A stretch of DNA of 7,821 bases from Acidiferrobacter sp. (GTDB lineage Bacteria; Pseudomonadota; Gammaproteobacteria; Acidiferrobacterales; Acidiferrobacteraceae): positions 1 to 7,821 of the forward strand of contig DAHWGZ010000070.1 in assembly GCA_027335965.1 (NCBI GenBank), read 5' to 3'. The translations under genes were made by a program, and so were the position numbers. This document shows, one piece after another, positions 1 through 6,700 of this stretch. The notes under the pieces were generated by a model that did not search any database, was not told the origin of the DNA, and saw only the letters and a list, made by a program, of their open reading frames with translations. The number at the start of each line of letters is the position of its first letter. The first letter of the stretch is position 1.

Positions 1-349
1 GACGTTGTCGCGGATCTCGAACAACGTCATCATCGAGCGCGCCGTCAATGCCGCCCGCGAGCGGGTTCTTGAGGGTGGCTTCATAACCGACTCCCTGAAG
101 GAGAGCGCGGTGTTTCCGGCCATGGCCGTGCATATGCTCGCCATCGGCGAACAGACCGGCGCGATCGAGGTCATGGCCGAGAAGGTCGCGGACTTCTATG
201 AGGGGGAGGTGAGCGAGACGGTGGCACGCATGTCGACGCTCATGGAGCCGATCATCATGGTGGTATTGGGTATCATCGTCGGCACCCTGGTGGTGGCCAT
301 GTATATGCCGATATTCGAGCTCGGCGCGGTCGTGACCCACGGCGGCTGA
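1..349 (+). CDS. pilC: PilC/GspF-family type IV pilus inner-membrane platform protein, C-terminal part (5' truncated)
   Basis: This is the last 115 codons of a gene that begins before the window; the reading frame starts at base 2 and stops with TGA at 347-349. The fragment covers about the last quarter of a protein that is normally near 400 residues. It shows the second GspF domain: a segment like 'RVLEGGFITDSLKES', then 'FPAMAVHMLAIGEQTGA', then 'KVADFYEGEV', and a final 'LMEPIIMVVLGIIVG' helix ending in 'MYMPIFEL'. In the PilC family these match the conserved VxEG, FPxMxxxMIxxGExTG, VADFYExEV and xEPxLIxxxGxxVG blocks. PilC sits in the inner membrane and couples the PilB/PilT ATPases to pilin insertion and removal. 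A type II secretion GspF is the alternative, but the minor-pilin operon downstream favours PilC. pilD, which often follows pilC, is not found here. Confidence 0.92.
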   Translation, partial: TLSRISNNVIIERAVNAARERVLEGGFITDSLKESAVFPAMAVHMLAIGEQTGAIEVMAEKVADFYEGEVSETVARMSTLMEPIIMVVLGIIVGTLVVAMYMPIFELGAVVTHGG

Positions 350-374
350 CGATAGGCGTCTGCTTCATTCGCTG

Positions 375-393
375 CGCGCCCATGGCGGGCGCG
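375..393 (+). terminator. Possible terminator hairpin after pilC
   Basis: CGCGCCC (375-381) and GGGCGCG (387-393) form a perfect 7-bp GC stem with the loop ATGGC, 26 bp after the pilC stop. It is followed by TGGTTTGGGG, which is not a real T-tract, so intrinsic termination would be weak. The position fits separation of the pilC transcript from the minor-pilin operon. Confidence 0.4.
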
Positions 394-605
394 TGGTTTG
401 GGGGGCCACGCCGGCCTGCCACATCGGCGGCGCGACATGGTAGGCCTCGTCCTCCATGCGATGGACTGTGCGGCGACCCGGATGTTCCGGCGGGTATACC
501 CAGAGCCCGTGTCCGCTTACCGCCTTATGTTCAGAAGAAGCCATAGAACGATACCACAACATTCGGAAACTATGGATGAAATGAGAAGGGTGGCCGGCCC
601 CACCT

Positions 606-685
606 TGAGACACGGCGCGTTTGTGCTAAACCTACTCAAGGAACAAGGCCCTCGACGGGGCGCGGATGATATGAGACACGGGGCG
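606..685. repeat. 14-bp direct repeat pair upstream of fimU, possible regulator site
   Basis: TGAGACACGGCGCG at 606-619 recurs as TGAGACACGGGGCG at 672-685, with 13 of 14 bases identical and a start-to-start distance of 66 bp. The second copy ends 68 bp before the fimU start. Paired sites upstream of an operon often bind a regulator, but no known motif is recognised, so a regulatory role is inferred. Confidence 0.4.
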
Positions 686-753
686 AACACGAGTCATCGA
701 GGCGATGCCTACACGCGCGCTTGCGCAGTCCGGCAGGGGCCGCGAGATCCCCT

Positions 754-1401
754 ATGAGCCTGTTTGCGCCTGGTGGGGCGCGGCTTGGGATAAACACGGC
801 CTGGGCTGGGGCCCGCCCGCCACGGGGCGGACGCCGTCGAGTGTGCGGCTTTACGATCGTGGAGGTTATGGTGGTCATCGCGATCGCCGCTATCGCCACC
901 GCCGTGGCGCTTCCCGACATGTCGACATGGCTCGTGAATTCGCGCATACAGGAGGCCGCCGGGGATTTCCAGCAGAACATCCAGTGGGCGCGCGCCTATG
1001 CCCTGAGGACCGACCAGGAGGTCGACGTCGCGCTAACCGCCCAGGGCGTGGGCGGCTGCACCTGGTCCATGACCCTGCCGACCATGAATAACCGCCCGAT
1101 CCAGAGCGCGCCTAGCATGACGGCGCTGGCGTTCACGAAGCGTTATCCCGGCATCTCCTGTTCGGCCGGGGCCACGGCGACGTTCCCGTTGATGCTTATG
1201 CCCAATGGCACGATCCTGGCGTCGCCTCAGGGCGGCGGGGCTCCCACGATCACCAACGGATACCTGTCGTTCGCGGCGGTAAGCGATTCTGCCAAATACG
1301 CCACCTGGCTTGTGAAGTATTACGGGGCGGGTGACTTGCGTTCCTGCGTCATGGCCCCGCTCGGCGCGCAGAACCCGGTGGCGACATGTGCGAATCAATG
1401 A
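754..1401 (+). CDS. fimU: GspH/FimT-family minor pilin (FimU-like)
   Basis: A 215-residue prepilin. The class III signal is clear: a basic leader ending RRRVCG (cleavage after Gly32), then FTIVE with Glu at mature +5, then a hydrophobic helix to about residue 54. The mature N-terminal helix continues as 'FQQNIQWARAYALRTDQEV', a typical GspH/FimT segment. Four Cys (102, 136, 198, 212) could pair in the pilin head. By family knowledge FimU is a minor pilin of the tip complex that primes assembly and connects PilVWX/PilY1 to the major pilin. The ATG at 754 gives a 32-residue leader, longer than usual. An in-frame TTG at 721 would give 43 and a GTG at 841 only three; no strong ribosome-binding site decides between them. 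Its stop overlaps the pilV start (ATGA). The GRxR tail motif reported for DNA-binding FimT is absent, so FimU is preferred to a competence FimT. Confidence 0.88.
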   Translation: MSLFAPGGARLGINTAWAGARPPRGGRRRVCGFTIVEVMVVIAIAAIATAVALPDMSTWLVNSRIQEAAGDFQQNIQWARAYALRTDQEVDVALTAQGVGGCTWSMTLPTMNNRPIQSAPSMTALAFTKRYPGISCSAGATATFPLMLMPNGTILASPQGGGAPTITNGYLSFAAVSDSAKYATWLVKYYGAGDLRSCVMAPLGAQNPVATCANQ

Positions 1402-1874
1402 ACCGTAGCGGGCACCGCGCCGTCAGCCGCAGCGGCGCCGCGGGATTCACGTTGATCGAGAACATGATCGCGCTCGCGGTGTTTGCGATTGGCATGATGG
1501 GCATTGTCTATATGATGCTAAACGGCGTGGGGCTCTCGCGTACAAGCCAGAGCCTCACCCAAGCCTACGTCGCCGCGCAGGAGATCATAGGCATGATGCG
1601 CGCCGACCAATTCGGCATTTATCAGTACAACAACGTCAATACCAAAAACGGTGCGCCGTCGGTGTCGACGGTCGCCGGCCAAAATGTAAGCGCATGGATG
1701 CAATCCCTTCAATATCTCCCGGGATCCGGCGCAACGCCCGGGGGCTATGGGCAGATTACCGTCACCCCCCGAGTTGGGGTATCGGCAGGATCTTGCCCTT
1801 GCGATGCGCGAATCACGATCACCTGGGCCGGAGGCCGCAAAAGCTATGTTGTTGAGACGGTGGTCGGTTACTAG
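1398..1874 (+). CDS. pilV: Type IV pilus minor pilin PilV
   Basis: A 158-residue prepilin. The leader of 16 residues ends GAAG, followed by FTLIE with Glu+5 at residue 21 and a hydrophobic helix to about residue 43, containing the 'MIALAVFAIGMMGI' pattern usual in PilV/GspI. The C-terminal strand 'ARITITWAGGRKSYVVETVV' matches the closing beta strands of PilV proteins. A CxC pair (133, 135) precedes it. PilV is the GspI counterpart in the tip complex with FimU, PilW and PilX. I chose the ATG at 1398 because it overlaps the preceding stop as ATGA, the standard coupling signal, and gives a normal leader; an ATG at 1386 would add four residues. Its 3' end overlaps pilW by 29 bp. Confidence 0.92.
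   Translation: MNRSGHRAVSRSGAAGFTLIENMIALAVFAIGMMGIVYMMLNGVGLSRTSQSLTQAYVAAQEIIGMMRADQFGIYQYNNVNTKNGAPSVSTVAGQNVSAWMQSLQYLPGSGATPGGYGQITVTPRVGVSAGSCPCDARITITWAGGRKSYVVETVVGY
1830..1834 (+). promoter_or_regulatory. Ribosome-binding site for pilW, inside pilV
   Basis: GGAGG lies 11 bases before the ATG at 1846. It favours that start over TTG codons at 1849 and 1852 and over the longer open frame upstream, which lies wholly inside pilV. Confidence 0.5.
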
Positions 1875-3057
1875 GCCGCGAGGCGCGGGTTATACCCTGA
1901 TCGAGATGATGGTGGCGCTCGTCGTCTCGGCGCTTGCCGCCGTGGGCATCTACCAGGGGTTCATCAGCACCTCGAACGCCTTTCGGCAGACGAAGGCGCA
2001 GGGCAATGCCTGGCAGCAGGCGCGTACCGCCATGACCCTCATCACCCAGGCCGTGGAATCGGCGGGCTATGGCCTGCCGATAACGAATTGCACCCAGATC
2101 TACACCAACAACTTCCAGTCCTCGAGCGGCGGCTTATTGTCGATTGCGCCGGTGAGCGCCCAGAGTCCGGTACCTGCGATCTTGAACCCCTACGATCCGT
2201 CGGCGACACCGGTCAATGCCGGGGTAGGCAGCTACGAGCTTCAGACGGTGAGTGGTGGAGGGAACTACGGTTCGGCGCCGATCACTTATATCAGCAGCGT
2301 ACCGAGCCTTACGACCCCAAGTATCAAGGTGGCGAGCAGCCTGCTCATAAATCCAGAAGATCTCTTTCTCGTGACCCTGCCGAATGCCAGCTGCGTGCTC
2401 GGCCAGATCACCAACAGCAACACCAACACTTCGACCGTGGTGTTCAATTCCGGCAATAACGGATCCGCCTATAATCTGCCGCAGGCCTTCAGCGCCGTCG
2501 ATCCCGGTGTGACGGCCGCCCAGTTGCAGAATGCGGGTTTCATCGATCTCGGCTCGGCGGGCTTTACTGTCGACAACTTCTATGTCGGCTACAAACGCAA
2601 CCCGGCCACGAATGCCTTCGATTACAACAGCGTACCGTCTTTGTATATGCAGCAGTATACCGGGCTCACAAACAGCGGAACCGCGCCCCCCTCCGAGCTC
2701 ATCGCCCGCGGCGTCGTGGATATGCAGGTGGAATTCGGTTATGGGACACGTGGATCTGTGACCTCATGGGGAGCCCCAGGCACGCAGTCCGGGCGGGATG
2801 TCGATGCCGTGAAGGTCGTGCTGCTCGTGCGTAGCACTCGCGTGGTGCCGCATGCCGGTGCCGTCGCCGGAAATGCGATTACGCTGTTCCAGCACAGTAC
2901 CGCGCCCAATAACAATAACGGCCTGATATCGTACATGATCCCGACGGCGCTGCCGGCCGATCATACCACCGGCTGTCTGGGGGGAGATTGCGCGCATTAT
3001 ATTTATCACGTGTTCAAGACTGTGATACCAGTACGAAACGTCATATGGGCCCAGTAA
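1846..3057 (+). CDS. pilW: Type IV pilus minor pilin PilW
   Basis: A 403-residue prepilin, the largest pilin of the operon. The basic leader (15 residues) ends RGAG before YTLIE with Glu+5 at residue 20, followed by a hydrophobic helix to about residue 42 ('MMVALVVSALAAVGIYQGF'). Next come 'QQARTAMTLITQAVESAGYG', the PilW/GspJ segment that leads into the head domain, and a Ser/Asn-rich middle. PilW-type C-terminal features follow: 'IARGVVDMQVEFGY' (287-299), 'VDAVKVVLLVRS' (319-330) and the final 'YHVFKTVIPVRNVIWAQ'. PilW is the GspJ counterpart, interacting with PilX and PilY1 at the pilus tip. The frame stays open far upstream into pilV, but the ATG at 1846 gives a normal leader and has a ribosome-binding site. 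The protein is somewhat longer than many PilW proteins, through the Ser/Asn-rich central head. Confidence 0.93.
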   Translation: MLLRRWSVTRPRGAGYTLIEMMVALVVSALAAVGIYQGFISTSNAFRQTKAQGNAWQQARTAMTLITQAVESAGYGLPITNCTQIYTNNFQSSSGGLLSIAPVSAQSPVPAILNPYDPSATPVNAGVGSYELQTVSGGGNYGSAPITYISSVPSLTTPSIKVASSLLINPEDLFLVTLPNASCVLGQITNSNTNTSTVVFNSGNNGSAYNLPQAFSAVDPGVTAAQLQNAGFIDLGSAGFTVDNFYVGYKRNPATNAFDYNSVPSLYMQQYTGLTNSGTAPPSELIARGVVDMQVEFGYGTRGSVTSWGAPGTQSGRDVDAVKVVLLVRSTRVVPHAGAVAGNAITLFQHSTAPNNNNGLISYMIPTALPADHTTGCLGGDCAHYIYHVFKTVIPVRNVIWAQ

Positions 3058-3059
3058 CC

Positions 3060-3728
3060 ATGAACTATGGCACTTCCCACGCTCGAGGGCATCAAGGCGG
3101 CATCACGTTGCTCTTGTCGATACTTGTCATTCTGACGCTGACGTTCATAGGGTTGGGCCTCATGGATTTCGTGGGTTTCGACAGCGATGTGTCCTCGAAC
3201 GCTGCCGTGAATGCCGCCGAGGTGCAGGCAAGCGATGTCGGTCTTGCGGCCGCGAGCCAGGCCCTGCAGAATTTGCCGGGCTACCCGGAGACCCTGAATA
3301 TGTCGGCTTATCCATGGTGGTACAACCCGCCACCGACGACGACCGCAAACGGTGGGCCGGCAATCGTCCGGCCGATCCCGCCCACCACAAGCACCTCGAC
3401 TACCCCTAATCCGCCGGGGGTCTATACCACCTCCTATACAAATGCCTTCTGGCAAAACTGTGGCCAGAACAAGACCTGTGGGGTAGTGACGAACTGGAAC
3501 GGCAACAATTCAGGCGTGCCGTTCGCGGGCCAAGACTTTATCGTGGAGTACGTGATCGAGCCGACCGGTCTCGCCCAGCAGACCCTGAATGGCTACGAGA
3601 GCGGGTCGCCGGCCACGCCGTATCGCGTCTACGACGCCTATGTCTATGCCTTTCGTGATCGCCCAGGCACGACCACCATCGAGAATGGTGTACTGATCGA
3701 GGCCGGGATCCGCAAGGAGGGAGGGTGA
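3060..3728 (+). CDS. pilX: Type IV pilus minor pilin/assembly protein PilX
   Basis: A 222-residue protein with the PilX N-terminal pattern: HQGG before ITLLLSILVILTLTFIG, a hydrophobic segment (residues 15-39), then 'AAEVQASDVGLAAASQALQN', the usual amphipathic extension. Cleavage is expected after Gly14. Glu+5 is missing (Leu19), as in GspK-type tip pseudopilins, to which PilX corresponds. Residues 90-120 form a Pro/Thr-rich linker, and Cys134 and Cys140 may bond. The C-terminus reads 'ENGVLIEAGIRKEGG'. PilX is thought to cap the minor-pilin complex and hold PilY1. The ATG at 3060 is two bases after the pilW stop; an in-frame ATG at 3045 would add five residues. The gene ends one base before pilY1. 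Confidence 0.88.
   Translation: MNYGTSHARGHQGGITLLLSILVILTLTFIGLGLMDFVGFDSDVSSNAAVNAAEVQASDVGLAAASQALQNLPGYPETLNMSAYPWWYNPPPTTTANGGPAIVRPIPPTTSTSTTPNPPGVYTTSYTNAFWQNCGQNKTCGVVTNWNGNNSGVPFAGQDFIVEYVIEPTGLAQQTLNGYESGSPATPYRVYDAYVYAFRDRPGTTTIENGVLIEAGIRKEGG
3714..3720 (+). promoter_or_regulatory. Strong ribosome-binding site for pilY1
   Basis: AAGGAGG lies nine bases before the ATG at 3730 and inside the end of pilX. It is the best Shine-Dalgarno match in the operon and fixes the pilY1 start. Confidence 0.7.
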
Positions 3729-3729
3729 T

Positions 3730-6700
3730 ATGGACGACCAGGGACGCTTCATGAGACGTGGGGGCATGCGCGCTTGGGCACTGGCCCTCGCATGGCTTGG
3801 CTGTGCGGCGGGAATGGGCGTGGGCGCTGCCCGCGCAGCGATCCTGACGGCCGGTCAGGAGCCGCAGATTTTGATTATCCTCGACAACTCCCAGGGCATG
3901 GCCGGCAACCTCCAGGGGGCCATCATGTCCGGGTCGGGGACGGTCGCCGCCAACGCCGGGCCGCTTGCGCCCACCGCGGTCCCGCCGCTCGCATGGCCAT
4001 CACCCGTGTGTTATCCGGTGCCAAGCGGATATAGTCCGCGTGCGGGCGGCAACGCAAGCAATGGAGACACCTGCCCGTCTGGCTCGGTACCCTATACGGT
4101 CAAAGCCGGCGGCGCTCTTCAGGATAATTCGGAGTCGATGATCAATATCGCCGAGCAAAGCCTGCTCTCGGAGTTCAACAACCCCTCGAATAGCAACGCC
4201 TTCCAGGTGGGCCTGATGGACTACTCGACGGCCAAAAAGCCGAGCCTCTATGACACCTGGGTGTATTACATGAGCAACAACAACACCCTGAGCAGTACCG
4301 GGAAGGTCACCCAGTATGGCGCCTTCGGTTACGGCAATACCCTGTCCTCACCGTTGGCCGCCGATCCGGTCTCGGCCTACAACCCCTGCTACGGAGTGGC
4401 ATCCAGTGCCTGCACGAATATTAAGCGGGTCATGGGCCGGAGCCTTGCCAGCAGCGAGTATCTCTATATCAACGCCACCTCCGATGATCCGGAGATCAAT
4501 GACGTTTTGTATGCGTCCCCCGGTCTCCCCGCCAACATCCTGACCTACGATGGCCCGCGACCCTATCCGCCGAACTACACGCTCACGCAATATGAGGATC
4601 AGATCGTCAATAGCGCCCCGTTGTATGAAAGCTATTCACGCTCGACCGGAAGAGTCTACGCCACCGCACCTACGAGCGCCGGCTATGCGCCCTACAGCGG
4701 CGAGGTCTGGTATGGGGAGCGCGGCGAGGCGTATGACGCCCCGCCGGTGACCAACGAAGACATTTCGGCAACCTCCAGCCCCTATGCCGGTTATACCGGC
4801 GTCACGCAGATGGGGCAGGGCAATCTTATGATCTCGGTCGGGTCTTTCAGTTCCGTATTGAGCCAATTCAATAGCGATCTGGCGCCCGAGCAGTTCCCGG
4901 CCGGGACGAGCATCGTCGCCGATTCCGAATATGCCCCGATGGCCGGCGCCCTGCAGAGCGCGCTCGAATATTTCACCGGGGCCAGCGGGCCGCAACCGGC
5001 GTGCGCCCCCAAATACGTGATCCTCATCACCGATGGCCAACCGACCATGGGATTGAAGGGCCATGTCTATCCGCCCCTTGGGAGCGCCGCGGCCAGTACC
5101 TATGGGGAGACGCAGCCGAACGACAATGCGGTCAACGAGGCGATCACGGCCGTTCAGAACCTCTACAACAACAATAAGAACGGCGTCGGGTCCATTCACA
5201 CCTATGTTCTCGGTATCGGCCCCAATATCAATTGCCCGCCGTCGGCCAATTCGTCGTGTTCCACCGAGGCGCAGGCCGGTTACAGCGTCCTGGAACAGTT
5301 GGCGACCGCCGGCCAAGGGGGGACCGCGAGTCAGCCTGTACTCCCCTACAGTGCCCAGAGTCCGGCCCAGTTTCAGCAGGCCTTTGCCGCCATCCTAAAT
5401 AGCATCGAGGCCCAAGTATTTTCGGCCAACGGCGGCTCAAGCGCGAGCCTTGGGGTGAATTCCTTGGAATACACGGTGACTAGTACGCCGAAACTCGGCG
5501 AGGGGGATCTGGTGGCATTCCCGATCCAGGCGAACGGCAATGTCGGCACGATCCCGTCCTGGGATATCGAGGGGCAGCTCGGGAACACCGCCACGACCTC
5601 CCAGAACAGCGCTTTGCGGTCGACCAACCTGTATTCGACCGGCGCGGCGGTCGCGCCGGCCACCGTCGGACCGATCACGCCGCTCACGGGCCTCAATAAC
5701 GCCGCCAATAGCAGCGCATTTGGCACGCTGCCGCCAAATCTTACGGTCAGCGACATCATCGATTACACCATAAACCCATCCTACAACAGCGGCGCCTATC
5801 TGGGCGGCCGCGCGAGCTCCTGGTATTGGGGCATGACGGCATCGATACCACCGGTCTATATGGGGCCACCCAGCAACGGCGGGTTGTTGAGCGATTCAAG
5901 CTACGAGGCCTATGCGCAGAACGAGCAGGGACGCGAACCCATCGTCGTGTTCGGAGACAATGATGGCTTCGTGTACGCAGCCGATGCCAATACCGGTGCC
6001 CTGGTATGGGGATGGATCCCGAGGATCATGCTGCAGTATCTCCAGGGATACTCGACATTCTGGCAGAACTCGAATATGGGCGGTGGGGTGCGCGCCGTTG
6101 ATGCCCAGGATGCCAACGGCAACTGGTGGACCTATATCGTCGGGGTGGCGGGGCAGGGGATGGTCCAATATGCCTTGCAGTTGACTGATGCCGCATCCGG
6201 AACCTCGCCCAACACGTTCGCTGCGACCTTGAATAGCGAGGCGTGGGAGGTCGACACCGCGAACGCGACCGAGCCGAACCCGGGTACCACACCGACGGTA
6301 TTTCGGCCAAGCCCGTCCTCGGGAACGGCCTATATGGCGACCGTGCTCACAGTCACGAGCGGGGCCACGGTCACGAGCAGCCTGGTGGTGACCGATGTCG
6401 GTACGGGCGTGAGCAAGAGCTATACGCTGCCGTTTGCGGCCAGCACGCAACCCTATGTCGACGCCAGCGGCAACATGTTCGTGGGCGACGGTTCATCCAA
6501 TGTCTGGGAGGCCCCGGCGTTTGCGACCAACGGGGGCCTTTCCAATTTCGCATCGAGTGGCACATGGACGGTCTTGAATAACGCCTCGGGCAATTCCGCG
6601 GTAGCGGCCAATTTCGGGAGTTCGGCGTCGACCTCGGACGGCGTGTCCTTGCTCACAGCCATCGGCGGGGCGATCTATAACGGCATCGAGTATCTGCGGC

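Larger units (their letters stand above)
350..753. other. 404-bp intergenic region between pilC and the minor-pilin operon
   Basis: No convincing gene is seen on either strand; open frames across it give Arg/His-rich translations without recognisable motifs. It holds a GC-rich hairpin at 375-393, a CCATAG/CTATGG inverted repeat at 541-575, and a 14-bp direct repeat at 606-619 and 672-685. Part of the stretch at about 520-635 is richer in A and T than its surroundings, so the operon promoter probably lies there. The best sigma-70-like match I can offer is TTGAGA at 605-610 with TAAACC at 627-632 (16-bp spacer, TG extension), and it is weak. I found no sigma-54 GG-N10-GC element of good quality. 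Confidence 0.6.

Noticed and set aside
591..610. Possible sigma-54 promoter (TGGCC...TTGA) before fimU, which would link PilR to this operon
   Set aside because: The GG and the TTG are three bases too far apart for the GG-N10-GC spacing, and the GC element is missing.
365..613. An 82-codon open frame on the minus strand in the same gap
   Set aside because: No recognisable protein features and no start signal; it covers the likely promoter region of the operon.
398..757. A 119-codon open frame on the plus strand in the gap before fimU
   Set aside because: The translation is Arg/His-rich without motifs or a hydrophobic segment, has no ribosome-binding site, and runs into the fimU start in another frame. 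It is best explained by few stop codons in GC-rich DNA.
4636..5316. A 226-codon minus-strand open frame opposite pilY1
   Set aside because: It lies wholly inside the strongly supported pilY1 coding sequence; the Arg/Gly/Ile-rich translation is typical of an antisense shadow.
2158..5364. Shared 13-mer GCCCAGAGTCCGG in pilW (near 2159) and pilY1 (near 5353)
   Set aside because: Both code for AQSP in the same frame, with no extended similarity around them; chance or codon preference is enough.
6348..6380. Short direct repeat GTCACGAGC in pilY1
   Set aside because: It encodes the local VTSGATVTSS pattern; two 9-base copies in a Ser/Thr-rich coding region are not notable.
5896..6450. A 184-codon minus-strand open frame opposite the PilY1 propeller
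   Set aside because: Arg/His/Gly-rich translation without domains, within conserved PilY1 motifs on the plus strand.
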